Of a stretch of DNA of 64,000 bases, positions 1-11,855 are shown piece by piece. The stretch is from Caenorhabditis elegans (taxonomy: Eukaryota > Nematoda > Chromadorea > Rhabditida > Rhabditidae), in assembly GCF_000002985.6 (NCBI RefSeq), contig NC_003284.9, forward strand, positions 9,858,001 through 9,922,000, read 5' to 3'. The translations under genes were made by a program, and so were the position numbers. Within the stretch, counting starts at the first letter, position 1; each line of letters begins with the position of its first letter. The notes beneath the pieces are model-generated. The model was not told the DNA's origin. It was given only the letters and a program-made list of their open reading frames with translations, and ran no database searches.

Positions 1-392
1 ACTGGAACGAGGAGTGCCGCATCAAAAACAACAAACAACAATTTATTAATGTGTATACATTAAATATTCGATTGCACAATAATTGTGCTTTTAATTAACT
101 TTTTATAAATAAACGAAGTAAAACACGAAAACCCAAAAATTATAAAAACATGCTCTTACAATTAAACAGCAACGCCTTTTAACGTGATTTGTGCTGGTTA
201 ATATCATGAGCTGGAAATGCAATTGATCACTGGGAAAGGTGTTAAAAAGTGGTTCGACTAGCTATTTTTACTGATAAGCTACTCGTCGCCTATGTGGTAC
301 ATGTCTATTACATATAATTATGCCAGCTTTACATGTAGTTGATAAGAAATATCATATAGTTAACATTTCCTTCGTTGACACTGCAGGGAAAC
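1..392. other. Intergenic/promoter DNA upstream of the CD36-family gene
   Basis: AT-rich DNA without a credible ORF. It contains ACTGATAAG at about 270-278, a match to the intestinal GATA-factor consensus, and a second TTGATAAGA near 340. Both lie within 125 bases of the start codon at 393. A splice-acceptor-like CTGCAG at 381-386 sits just before the ATG and could serve SL trans-splicing. The regulatory reading is inference. Confidence 0.5.
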
Positions 393-3300
393 ATGGTTTC
401 AATCAAACGGTATGAAATTATCTCTTTCGTCATTGCTGCTTTCTTTTTTTTATCCGGTCTTAGTATGTGGATAGCTTTTTGGCCAATTTTCAATTCTGAG
501 TTACGGAGTGTATGTTTTATCTTAGGATAACGTAATCATATACATTGACTCAAATTATTCAGAATTACAAACTAGGAGCAAATGATGACGGGTCCTTACA
601 TTATGCCGCATTTTTATATGCAAATCCACCAATGAAAAATGTTATGAAGTTCAATTTATTTAATGTCACAAATCCTGATGAAGTTAAGTACCTTGGTGCA
701 AAACCGGAACTTATTGAGGTTGGCGGCTACGCGTTCTTGTGAGTCCTTTTTTAGCGAAATGATGTTTCATTAAAAAAAACGCAGAGAATCCGAGCAGAAG
801 AAATACTACGAGTTTAGTAGTGACAAAACTAAAATGTTCTACCAAAACTATAAACAATATCACTATAGCGAAGTAGATAATGATGCGGGATACAATTACA
901 ATGATAAAATCATGTTTCCTAACTCAATAGCCGAGGTAAAAATATTTCAAACACAAAGATTATTAATATTGAATTCAGGGAGCAGTTTCAACAGTATTTG
1001 GACCACAATCAGAGTTTAGTCCCACGGCAAAAATCCTTGTTTCAATTGGCCTAGTTATGCTTGGGGAATACCCTTTCATGTGAGAAAACTTGGTTTCAAT
1101 ATTTTGAAAGTTAAAATGTTCAGCTCAAAAACAGTGAAAGATGTGTTGATGGATGGGTATGAAGACCCATTGCTGAGTGTTGCACATTCCGGGGTAATTG
1201 AACAATTTGAATGCAATCATCAAACACTAGTATTTTTCAGATTTTCATATCACTTGTAAATTTCTACGGTTATGGGAGTCAGTTAAATTATATACCGGAG
1301 ATGAAAACATTTGCATATCTTTCTGGGGTGTGTGAGTTGAATTTGGTTAAATTTTCCATGATATTGTTACATGACAAAACATCTAGTTTTGACAGCGAAG
1401 TCTTTTAATTTCAATTTGGAGTTAGTTGAATTTTAGAATATTCAACAAGTAATTTTTATACATTTTTCAACATGCTATGTTTAATCATTTTTATACAATT
1501 ACTTTTTAGTACAATAATTCATACGACGAAAATTACTGGATAAACACAGGATACAATGATTTTAACAAACTGGGTTTTGTGGAAAGTTGGGCAGGATTGG
1601 AGCAACTACCAGCATCTTTTTGGCCAACGCTTGAAGCTAGACAAATCAAAGGCCCAGGTTAATAATTGACTGAATTTTTGTGGTATGACGTGATTTTGTT
1701 TAGATTCTGGAAGTTTATCTAAAATCCATCTCACAAAAACTGATGAACTGCCGTTTTTCTTATCTTTTATGTGCCGGTCATTCAAGCGAACTTATTGGCA
1801 AGATGGATTGGTAGATGGTATAAAGACCATGGCATTTGCAGTTCCTTATGAGGAGTTTGATACGACTTTGGAAAAAAACGCGGGATTTCGATACAAGAAT
1901 CAGGAGAATGTAGATTACTTCCCAGATTGGTGTGATAAGTAAGCTATTGTCAAAAATTATAATGCTCGATCGACAATAGACCTTCTTAAAAACACATTGG
2001 CCACTTTTTTGTGAACTTATTGCAACAATTTGAAGTGTTATCTGTGCACTCAAATCTAAAAGTATTTTTAAGAAATTGAACATGTTATTAGTAATTTTTC
2101 TCACCTCTCTGAGAGCTTTAAAAGTGTTTTGTGGTTCAGAATACTATTTAGAGTAAAAGTGTGTAAAACTTTCACTAGTTCATTTATTGAAAACTGTGAA
2201 TTGCGACTTTTCAATTTTCTTTTCTCCATTTTTTCCAATTCAAGTAATGAACTTCTTAGATAATTTTCGAAAGAATTTAGAAAATAATTCGAAATTTCAG
2301 GTTACTGTTAGCTAGAAAAGGGCTGAACAATCCCTCGGTATATTGTTAGAAACGCGCAAATTTGATCTATGAAAACATTGTCTTTTCACATAATTAAACA
2401 TGCTACATGTTTAGATCTAATGATGCCTTGATAATTGAATTTGCGGTGATCTGGACTTTATAGGAACATATAGACTTTCGTTGATTCTTTTTTCTCTGTC
2501 TCTCACCAAGCACCCAAATCCTGTATCGCGTCAACAGAACAATGCGGTTCAGGGAAATCCAAAAACAATAATTTCATTTATGATCTTTTCATCTTTCAGG
2601 AACACAACTACTTCATTGTCACAATGCCAAAAAACGGCAAACGGTACTTTTCTTTTGCCGCCTGGAATTTTCCCACTCGTCTGTTATCCGGGTTTGTTTT
2701 TTCTCTTCTACCATCTACTTTTCGGAACCGTATTTGATAGTTATCTATCCGCTTCGACAAAGACCGATGATCATTCCCGACATCCGCGACATTACAGGCT
2801 ATTTCAGAAGCACATTAAAAACGATTAGCCTGTTACCCTATGATTTCGTTTTTCAGGTCATAATGCGCAGCCGCCATTTACAGTTCTAGTGTCACCCCCG
2901 CACTTTTTATACTCTCCTCCCGAAGTTCAGCATCATCTTTCTGGGATGAACCCAGATCCAGAAAAGCATAAACCAATGGTTTTTCACCAAGAAAAAGTAA
3001 GATTGATATGATATAAGAGTGTTTCAGGAACTTGAGTTATTATCATAAAGGGGGCCTGAAAATAAAAATTAATATATTGAAAACATATATTGACACTTTT
3101 TCATTGAGCAGTAAAATATAAAAACTAAAATTTTCAATTTAATCACTGGGGGTGAACAAAACCTGAAACGTTTAGAAGTTTGAAATGTTATTTGGTGGGA
3201 ATTAATATATATGAAACTGTATATTTGTTCAGATAAATTTACAAAAAACGTATTTCAACTCGTTTTGTACACGATAAACAGTCTCATTTTAGACCTCTGG

Positions 3301-3649
3301 CACCGCTTTGCAAGTCGACGTTAGATTCCAAGTGAACTTACCGGTTGTGAACAACAAAGGATCAATGTAAGATTATCATGTCATCTGACTCAGTTCATGA
3401 GTCTATTATATTTTTTTAACTGGTTTCAGAATGTCATCACAAATGCCCAATGTGATCATTCCGTTGTTTTATGAGGACTCACATGCTCTGGTCAAAGACT
3501 TTGTAATGGACACTGTTTGGCTCGGAGTTATCATTGTTCCCAGGATTATTGAATATTTGAAATTTGTATTGATTTTTATATCCATTTGCATACTGACAAC
3601 ACTTTTAGTTATACGGGTCAGAGTCAAGGGAACGGTGTCAGTCGTCTGA
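393..3649 (+). CDS. scav-5: CD36/SCARB-class scavenger receptor
   Basis: The 536-aa protein comes from twelve exons: 393-509, 563-738, 785-935, 979-1079, 1124-1193, 1241-1327, 1510-1657, 1704-1938, 2600-2691, 2857-2996, 3293-3366 and 3430-3649. All phases join, with GT/AG borders. It has the CD36 two-membrane-anchor plan: a hydrophobic segment at residues ~8-30, a large glycosylated-type ectodomain and a second membrane segment at ~508-525 with a short basic tail. Family marks include FNLFNVTNPDEV early in the ectodomain, the LIEVGGYAF stretch, and the central Cys-containing PPGIF...C region. CD36-family proteins bind lipids or lipoproteins at the cell surface or lysosome; the ligand here cannot be read. 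The gene is tail to tail with the GST gene. An AATAAA at 3705-3710 lies about 60 bases past the stop. The symbol is from memory (R07B1.3); the family call is secure. Confidence 0.88.
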
Positions 3650-3704
3650 TAAAAAGCGTTTATTATTACCATTCAATGTACAATAATAACTTTTTTCATG
3701 AAAA

Positions 3705-3710
3705 AATAAA
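3705..3710 (+). terminator. Poly(A) signal of the scavenger-receptor gene
   Basis: Canonical AATAAA 56 bases after the TGA stop at 3649. It implies a very short 3' UTR ending within the 115-base gap shared with the convergent GST gene, whose own signal (TTTATT on this strand, 3739-3744) lies about 20 bases past its stop. Confidence 0.6.
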
Positions 3711-3764
3711 GGTTCAATAAAGAGTCGCAGCTACTATTTTTATTTGTCATGATTGTGCAATGCC

Positions 3765-4955
3765 TTAAGCTGGGGTAGCTTTTCTTTGGGAGACGTACTT
3801 CTTGATATTTGGATGGTTGAATACACGGTTGATAAGAGCCTGAAAATTGTCATGGAAAACTTAAACTCGAAAATTGAGAAACGTTAAAAATGCCATATAC
3901 TTTTTGACAAAATTACCATCACTTATATACATGTTTAATCAAAAAGCAATTCTAAACTCTCAAATGTCATTTACCAAAATGTGAGGGTAGGCATCAAGAG
4001 CATCTGGGCTTCCGTAATCAATGAGCTTGGAGAAACTTTCAGCCGCAAAAACATCAACCCAGGTTTCGCGATCTCCAAGGAGCAGGCCATTATTTCCATT
4101 TTCCAAGAGGAACTTCTCGACAATTGGAGCATATTTCTCAACATCTGGGAGAACATTCTCCTTGAAGAATTGTTCTTTGTTAGCCTGAATCATTCCGAGC
4201 AAGACTCGGGAAAACTTTCCCATTCCGGAAGAGCTCATGAATTCTTGAATAACTTCAGCAATCATATCCAAGCGAGCACAGTCCACAGCATTGGTTCCCG
4301 CGCGGTCTGATAACGTGGCAATATGATTTTCGAACATGTTCATTTTCTTTAGCAACTTACGGAACTGATGTCCGAGATAACGAGCGATTGCTGTAGTTTG
4401 GCTAATTTTGACACCATCAATTTCAAGAACAGGAACCTGTCCGAGCGGCATCTCTGTAAAAATGCGTCACAAATCGTCTATTGAAGCGTAGCTTTAGTTA
4501 ATTATCAATTTGTTCCGAAAAAGACAAGTGTTTTCATTTGATTGTCTCCATGTTGATCAGGTTGAAAAGATGCATGACTATACTGAAGGAAGACCAAGCT
4601 ATATGATCGAATAAACGGGAACCATTCCGAGAAAAAAGACAAAGAACCTCTGCGGCAGGCATGATTTCAAGTTTCTATGAGAACACGAAATATCGAGTTT
4701 AATTTTTTTTCCTAACAAAAAACATTTAGACTCTATGTTTTGATGTCTAGACGTAAAAATCATTAATCGTGAAAATGGCTGGCAAAAATGACTTAGCCCT
4801 TTTCAAGATCGAGTTTCCTCACCGGATTTCAAAACTCCCCACTGCTCCATTCCAAAGCGCTCATCATCAAATTTCTCATCAGCAAGGTGGAAGAGCAGAC
4901 GAATTGCCTCCCCTCGTCCACGGACATCAAAATAATAAAACTTGAAATGAGGCAT
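3765..4955 (-). CDS. gst-36: Sigma-class glutathione S-transferase
   Basis: Four exons (4823-4955, 4361-4453, 3975-4306, 3765-3839) give 210 aa, the usual length for nematode sigma GSTs. The N-terminal thioredoxin-like half has the catalytic tyrosine position (Tyr8, in FKFYYFDVRGRGEAIR), the GQVPVLEIDG cis-proline loop and a QTTAIARYL glutathione-binding motif. The helical C-terminal half follows and ends ...RKATPA. The 54-base intron at 4307-4360 reads through in frame, so a naive ORF overstates the protein by 18 residues. It would conjugate glutathione to electrophiles in the cytosol. A heat-shock-element match and a TCACGTGA E-box lie 235-270 bases upstream of the ATG. It is tail to tail with the CD36-family gene. 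The symbol is recalled (R07B1.4), not proven from sequence. Confidence 0.9.
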
Positions 4956-5189
4956 TTTTTCTGAAAATGGCAATGTTTATGAAAACTCATAGTCAGCAAA
5001 AATAACGGTTTTGAAAGCAGAGGTTTCATTCAGCGTATAAGTAAACAAAAAGAAAATACATCAAAGCATATATCAAACATTTTGCAGTTTCGTCAGCAAA
5101 ATGCTATCATAAGCGTGCATATTGTAAGATGATAAGATCTAAAAAGTGATGATGATAAACTTGGCATTTTTACGTTTTATACCTTCTAG

Positions 5190-5212
5190 GAATTTTCTAG
5201 AAACTCTAAGAA
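5190..5212. promoter_or_regulatory. Candidate heat-shock element upstream of the GST gene
   Basis: Three perfect alternating pentamers (GAA at 5190, TTC at 5195, GAA at 5200, core TTCTAGAA) are followed by an imperfect unit and a further in-phase GAA at 5210. This fits the HSF-1 consensus of inverted nGAAn repeats. It lies about 235 bases upstream of the GST start codon on the minus strand. Function is inferred. Confidence 0.5.
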
Positions 5213-5217
5213 AACGT

Positions 5218-5225
5218 TCACGTGA
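5218..5225. promoter_or_regulatory. TCACGTGA E-box (CLEAR/M-box type)
   Basis: A perfect 8-base palindrome TCACGTGA lies 5 bases beyond the heat-shock-element match. This extended E-box is the site type bound by bHLH-zip factors such as HLH-30/TFEB or MXL/MDL proteins. Placement next to a detoxification gene makes regulation plausible, but occupancy is not shown. Confidence 0.45.
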
Positions 5226-7086
5226 GAGGAAAAAAATGAGAGTTTCCTAAAAATAGAGCTCAGCTTTCGCGCCGCAGTCACTGAGAATAATGCATCACAG
5301 ACCACATGTTGTTTGGTGAAAACGGAAAAACAACGGAGGCAACGCATTCAAACATGAATTTTTCATAAAAAGTAATGTATAATATACCTCTCTCAAACTT
5401 TTCACTATGATTTCCGTGCTGCGGTGCGAAAAGAGGAAAAACCAAAAACTGTTTATTGTTCTCCAGTTTTCATATGGTTGGTTTTTGCAATTGGTTGATA
5501 AAACAATACGAGTCACACACTTTTTCTCTTCCCCCTCCTGTTTTTCGTTCCATTATTGGATGAGACTGAGTGGAGAGGAAGAGGTATGTCAAGAAGCACT
5601 CGAGTCTGAAAAGCAACGAAACAAGTCGCCAATTTTGGATGATGGAACGATGAATTGAGGATGGGATCTTCTAGTAGATCTTGAAAGAAACATGTTAAGC
5701 AACATCATGAACTACTTCGTATTTCCGAAGTTTCTAACAATAAAAATCATCAGAACAGCAAATCATGGAAACTTGATTCCCTTGATCTGTGCAAATGTCT
5801 TTGTGGAAAGCACCAGAAAATTAATAATCATCGTGTACAGTCTCCTCCCTCTATGCAGGCATTCACCTCAATACGAAAAAAAAAACAAAACCTTCTTCCG
5901 TTGTTTCCACATTCATCCAAATCATCAATTGACTTCAGCTTCGAGAAAGCCCACCTAGCCTCCTCCCTCTGCCGGACGCCGTCATGATGGTACTCGGTCA
6001 TTATTCTCGGGTAATTATGTGTCTTCTTTTTCTTTCTCTCAATTCGTGTCTCTTAGCTAGTCCGCTAACCCATAAAGGAATTCAGCAAGGATCTCTCAAT
6101 TTGCTTCTCACCTTATTCTTGGTTCATTTGCAATGTCACAGTGTTGCTTATTCATTCGCCTCACAAGCACTCTAGGAAAGATCAAATGACTATTCCTGTT
6201 GGGGGTAGTCCTTCGGCATCAATTGGCTTTTATTCGTCGCTTGATTCAGTTTCTTCATTTTTCAAAATGTTCACCTCGCCATTCACTACTGTTCGCATCA
6301 AGCTGCCGTCTTGGACAATGGGCAAAAAGTAAATTATTTTGAAAAATTTGAAGCTACATTCAGAATAATACCAAGAGAAAATATTGTTTTTCTGCAATAA
6401 ATCAAAATTAAAGATAAAATATGCTGTTTTTCAAAAATTTTACAAAACTCAAGTTTAAAAAAGTACTAGAAACTTTACTTCCTTTTCACTGGAATAATTT
6501 AGTTTTAGTTTTTTATCATATACTTAAACATTGTCAAGTAACTTTCTTTGCTCTTATACTAATTTATATTTATTTTGAATTATTGTATTAAATCAACCAC
6601 ATTTTAAATTATGCTTATGATTGAATTTTTTTTAACGATGTCCTATACGTGTAACTATTTTTTCAAGTATTTACACAGATTAAGTCAGTACAGTCAAGAA
6701 ATAATGCTTGAGATCTATCTAATTCACGTCTAGGTACTTTAGTTGCTAGAAAGCCGATTATTCTTAAATTTAGAGCTTCACAAGCGTATTTATAATCATG
6801 AAAACTGTTTTTTGAAGCACCGTCCACTTCACGTCACATCACATTATGGGCTCGTCAAGCAGCACCGCCTGTCAATGGGAGGAGCCAAAATGTTTTGTCT
6901 AGACAAATTGGCTTAATGGAGAAGATCAGAAACATTTTGTGACCTACTAGCAAGCACTTCAAAAGGGAACTCTAAACTATGTTTTCTTGATGTCTCAAAG
7001 CATCGAAAGATTACGATTCATTGCAACTTTGCAAAATCTAAATTATTTGGTCTTCTTGCGATTCAGATTAATTTTAGAAAGCAGTT
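5226..7086. other. Gene-free interval between the GST and C6 genes
   Basis: About 1.9 kb with only short unsupported ORFs (such as 5407-5658 and 5692-5958). None has recognisable domains, codon bias or consistent splice structure. I see pyrimidine-rich stretches but no repeat or RNA gene I can name. Confidence 0.5.
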
Positions 7087-8365
7087 ATGGAACTACTTTC
7101 ATTAGCAATCCTGAGCTCTTTCTTTGCTGTTGCTAATCAATGTGCCGCAACAAGTCCTGTTACATCTCCAACCACCACTACCACTGAAGCATCGGTAACA
7201 ACTACGATTGCGACTAGTACAAGCACAACAACAGTAACTACTACAACGACTGTAGTGACTGCAGGTAACTTTCATTTAAAAATAAGATTGGCATTGCTTC
7301 TATTGAGAGCCTAAGCTGTTTAATGAGTAGAAAAGCATTTGATCTGAGGTAGATTTTACAAATTCCATAGTAAAGACTCATATTGATCATTTTTGCCTAC
7401 ATTATTTATACAAAACACAGTTTGCATCGATGACTTCTTATGTTCGGATAAAAGTGGGTGAGAGAATTCAAAGTGGGAAAAGACATTAGACAACATTTCT
7501 GTGCGCATATCGTTCTTCAGTCTCTGATCGAAAAGTCTTAGAAATAGTTTATTTTCAGCATGTGCAACATGCACAACTGCCCAGATTGGAATTATCACTG
7601 GTAATGATGGAGATATGGTGGGTTCAGAATTAAATTTGAATTTAAAAGCTTTTTTTAAAAACAAATTGCAAGAAAAGCTGCCGACTTCTGTCGGAAACGT
7701 TCTCAGTTATAATATATGTGCAAGTTATTTTCAGACACCAACTTCTGCCATCACAACGGATGCCAGTGGATGTTCAGTAATCACCTACACATGTGAACGG
7801 ACTCCGAATGTTGAAACCGATATTGTGCTCATTACTGTAAGTTACTATCGCATTTTTGGAGCACTGCGATTGAAAAATAGCACACTGAAAATAATTTGGG
7901 TACTTGTGTAATATACCCCCGCCATTTTAAAAATTAAACAAATTTCCATTAATTTAAATTAAACGTGATACCCATTTTCCTCGTTAGGCTTAGGAATGGT
8001 GTTTTCCTAAGCCTAAAAGTCCACACGTTTTATTTTATAAATTAAAAAATTAGTTTTTAAAATGGCGGGGGGTATATACACAAGTACCATAATTTGTTTA
8101 GAAATTTTCTAAAATTAAATCTTAGAAAGGTATCTGAAATTCTTGATTTTTTACTCCTAGTTCAAGTAGAAATACAACTTAAACAACATAGTTTCACTAT
8201 GTCTTCATTTTGTATTTTCAGTTCTACAGTGATAGCCAAACTCCAACAGATGTTGGAACTGAAAACGGTGTTGGTACCGCAAATGTTGTCATGAATTGTG
8301 TTAACGGAGAATGGGTAAAAGATGGAATTGTGATAAATGATGTGGAGTGTCAAATCATTACTTAA
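7087..8365 (+). CDS. Secreted C6-domain protein, copy A
   Basis: Exons 7087-7264, 7559-7617, 7735-7836 and 8222-8365 give 160 aa. A signal peptide (residues ~1-21) leads into a Thr/Ser-rich mucin-like linker of ~38 residues. One domain with exactly six cysteines follows: CATC, then GCSVITYTC, then MNC...VEC near the end. This matches the nematode C6 domain (Pfam C6), which is presumed extracellular and of unknown function. Exon phases and lengths of the last three exons are identical to copy B, and exon 4 is nearly identical in sequence, so the two are recent tandem duplicates. Intron 3 carries a hAT-type MITE absent from copy B. The threonine linker suggests heavy O-glycosylation (inference). 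Confidence 0.85.
7899..8088. mobile_element. hAT-type MITE, 190 bp, intact with 8-bp target duplication
   Basis: The element starts GGTACTTGTG and ends CACAAGTACC. Long imperfect terminal inverted repeats run through a CCCCCGCCATTTTAAAAA block, and an inner palindrome is built on TTAGGCTTAGGAA...TTCCTAAGCCTAA. It is flanked by a perfect 8-bp duplication ATAATTTG (7891-7898 and 8089-8096), the hallmark of hAT transposition. It has no coding capacity. It sits in intron 3 of C6 copy A. A decayed second copy is at 46553-46760. Confidence 0.85.
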
Positions 8366-8666
8366 ACTGGGACAAAATTCAAATCTCAAGAGAACAAATG
8401 AACCATTTCAATCGGTAATATACTTTGTTTGTGATAGTTTTCATAATTTCGTATTTATCCCAGCAACACTACCAACGACATTTACTGTAGTAGGGGTCCA
8501 ATGCTAACTTAATAAAAATAATAAAAACTTTAAATGTTTAATAAATTCGTTTTCATATCGAAATAATATCAAAGTTGTTTTTTTGTAGAAGTTGCAATTA
8601 CTTCATAATTACCTATATTAAATTTGCTTTAAATTTATCTAATTTATTCGGAAATTTTCAGCACAA

Positions 8667-9364
8667 ATGCATTTATTTTTTGCTCATATTTTAGCTGTTT
8701 CTATTGTTGTCAGAATAACAGACTCGTGTGCTGCCACGTCAGGAACAACTACTACAACCATCGCCCCAACTAGTGAGTTATCTTAAAAATTTTTCTTGTG
8801 TTCTAACAACGTGTATGTTATACTATTTTCTTCTAACGTTTTATTTGTCTTGTATTAATAGTCCGACTAACCTTTATTTAAAAAATTAGTGTATTAAAAT
8901 TCTTCAATGTCCCACCCTACCCATGTAGATACTGAACATGGTTTGATATTGAACAATGTTGGGTAAAATACTTTGCACAGAATCCACCAAGTAACATGAC
9001 GTCCTACAATCACATTGTACGAGTCGGTGAAAATCAGAGAAGCACACATTCAGCAGCTTAGTTCTTGCACCAGCATGTAATATCACAGTAACCAATAAGG
9101 TATTTTAATTAAAATTATTCTATTTAGCTTGCACAACTTGCACAACAGACCTCATTGGAATTGTTACTGGTAACGATGGTGACATGGTGAGTACTTTGAA
9201 AGATTTTATAAATGAATTGAATAACTTCCGAAAGTAACGGCATTTTTTCACGATTTTGTCCATATTAAATTATGACAAATAATGAGTAGATTATTATCGG
9301 TTAAAATATATAGATAAAAATAGAAAACTGAAATGCAAGTTAGTTATATGTGTAGCTTCTTTGA

Positions 9365-9409
<45 letters not shown>

Positions 9410-9921
9410 CATGCTCACTTTCAGACACCAACTTCTGCAATTACGGCGGACGCAAATGGATGCTCAGTCATAACGTACACGTGTGAAAGAACTCCTGTGG
9501 TCGCAACAGACGTAGTGCTAATCACAGTAAGTATAACTCAACGTGTACAAAACACTTGATTGTGATGAAACCTTGTTTTGTTTTTCATTCCTTGTTCTTT
9601 CTGGAGGTGCTATACGTAAGCTTGAATTGTCGGTTTCGTTGAAGTTTTGCGTGGAAACTCATTAAGCATTAAAAAAATCTATATTTCAAAATTTGTGTTA
9701 CATTTCTTAATGTCATCAAATATAACTTTTTAAAAATTAACATATACTAAAATAGTGTTGTGATTTTTTATTTTCAGTTCTACAGTGATAGTCAAAATCC
9801 AACAGATGTTGGAACTGAAAACGGTGTTGGTACCGCAAATGTTGTTATGAATTGTGTCAACGGACAATGGGTGAAAGAAGGAATTGTAATAAACGATGTC
9901 GAGTGTCAAATCATTACCTGA
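8667..9921 (+). CDS. Secreted C6-domain protein, copy B
   Basis: Exons 8667-8772, 9128-9186, 9425-9526 and 9778-9921 give 136 aa. A signal peptide (~1-22) is followed by a short Thr-rich linker (TSGTTTTTIAPT) and the six-cysteine C6 domain. Exons 2-4 have the same lengths (59, 102, 144) and phases as copy A, and the C-terminal exon differs from it by only a few bases. A TTTTCAG acceptor ends 5 bases before the ATG, consistent with SL1 trans-splicing. Intron 2 contains a 40-base (TA)n tract. The role is unknown; family members are presumed extracellular. Confidence 0.85.
9368..9407. repeat. (TA)n microsatellite
   Basis: An uninterrupted TA dinucleotide run of about 40 bases in intron 2 of C6 copy B, ending 17 bases before the 3' splice acceptor. 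Likely length-polymorphic. Confidence 0.95.
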
Positions 9922-11112
9922 AGGGTATAAGGTGTGAATATTAACAAATGCCATTATGTGCCTTCTTATACAAATGTGCTGACGATTCGACGTATAACAA
10001 TCATTAATAGTAGGAACTGATTGCAATATATTTGTAATAATAACAGTACATTTGAATAATAAATTGTTTAACTATTAACCGATGTGTTACGTTTGGTGAA
10101 GTGACGTTTGAAACAAGCATTACTGATGTTTTCTGTGTTTCCTGTTTGCGTGAAAAGTTTTATTTGATGTTGTTATAATCAAGAATATACTTATCATTTA
10201 TATATTTTAGTCAAGATAGTCTTATTAACCGAAGAATTAACAAAATCTAAGTGAGTTTCATAGGCAAGTTTTGTGCTTTGTTAATCGAAAAAGTCTTCAG
10301 TGTGTGATGCAAGAATTACTTACCTGATAACTTCTAACTATCCCGTTTGAAATAATTAAATCTTCCTACCGTTCATAAAATTAAGTCTTGGTAGTCAAAA
10401 TTATTATTAAAGAGTCAAACAATTACTTTTCTAATTTTGAAATTTCCAGTTTGAATACAAACTTATAGAGAATGCAGGATAAATTTTTGATGTCTATTTT
10501 TTGATACAAGACTACTCGTTTTCACCTATAAAAACTGAAATTTTAGACAAAATGAACCGAATTAATGCCTTTTGATAGCCAAACTGGCTCTTGAACATGC
10601 TTAAACTTTTGTGGTGTTTCTGGTAAAATGGGGATGCAGTATTAATGGGAATGCAAGACTAATTGGGGGAACTGATAGAAAAAATACGGTAAGTGAAAAA
10701 CTACTCCTCAGAAAATTTTTAACATAAAAAAAATTCATCACCAAAATTTAAAAGCATCGAAATTTAATGATGTTGAAATTTTCTTGAAAATTTTCCACAA
10801 AAATGTTTTAACTCATATGGCACACATAAATATACATGTTCAGAAACTTGACTGAGCAAATTGATAACAGTGTCTGTGTTTATTGTTTGAAGTGTAAATT
10901 ATGTTATTAATCATGTTCCCCCGTTACTCGGGTTACTCGACTATATTGTCTGAAAAAGTTTGAAATAATACTTTCGAACAAATTGTTTTAGCATTTACTG
11001 TTTACAAATATATGTTGGTCCTAACATTTATTTCCTTTCAGTTTATAATGACGAATAATGTTTATTTTGTGAAACTCGAAACCATCCGAATTTATTTTAA
11101 CTCTTTTTTTAG
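9922..11112. other. Interval between C6 copies B and C, no signal-peptide exon found
   Basis: About 1.2 kb of AT-rich DNA. I looked for a first exon for copy C (ATG, hydrophobic leader, phase-1 donor) and found no convincing one. The best ATG (11012, MLVLTFISFQFIM...) has a hydrophobic start but no phase-1 donor before the next stop. Confidence 0.5.
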
Positions 11113-11574
11113 CTGACATCCCAACGTCTACTACTGACATCCCAACGTCTACTACACCAATGACAACTTCTGCTCCAACAACTACAATGCCTCGTACAGG
11201 TGAATATTGTTTTCTTTGCATAAGTAAACTAACTAAAATACTTCAGTGTGCCAATCTTGCACCCTAGACGCCACAACTGTCATAATGGTGCATCCTTCTG
11301 CCAAACCATTCACAAGTGACACTATCGACGACACACAAACTTGCGCAATTCGAACTTTGGTTTGCGATGCTAGATCACCTGGTGGAGACGTTCTAGTTTC
11401 GGTAGGAAGGGTTTTTTTCAGTATTTTTTACTATTTTTTTTCCAGTTTAATAGAGATGATTCTGGTTCTACTGGAGGTCCGAACACATTTACAACTATCC
11501 TTAATTGCAATGACGATATGCAATGGACATTGTCTGGAATTGTGATTACCGAGATTGAGTGTCAATCAGCATAA
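11113..11574 (+). CDS. C6-domain protein, copy C (5' end not found, possible pseudogene)
   Basis: Exons 11113-11199, 11247-11401 and 11446-11574 read through in frame to TAA. They encode a Thr/Ser/Pro linker and a complete six-cysteine C6 domain (VCQSC, TCAIRTLVC, LNC, IEC). The linker includes a perfect 21-base tandem duplication (11113-11154) giving DIPTSTT twice. The C6 part lacks the intron that splits the domain in copies A and B and groups with copy D (shared AKPFTSDTIDD versus TKAFTSDTIDN). The first exon enters in phase 1, but no leader exon is evident upstream. The 5' exon may lie further away or be lost. Intron 2 is only 44 bases. Confidence 0.6.
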
Positions 11575-11855
11575 CACGACGATTCACTCCATAGTTTATT
11601 TGATAAAAAGGGTAGTTTTTAAGTTTTTTTTTTGTTTACGACTACAAAACAATGCATTTATTTTCTGAATTTGAACCTAATCAATTTTATGATTGCTTTG
11701 AATATAAATAGGTTATTTTGTCTTTTTTTTAATACTGATGTTTAGAAGTTCATTGACTTCTTTGTTACCTCTATTTGGCATGATTTTTTTTCTTGAATAT
11801 ATATATCACAATGCCTTTTTTAAAGACTTAGTTTCAGCACCAGCCTTCTGCACGA

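Noticed and set aside
5407..6332. Series of 60-90-codon plus-strand ORFs between the GST and C6 genes
   Set aside because: No consistent splice sites join them, and no signal peptide, domain or codon bias supports them.
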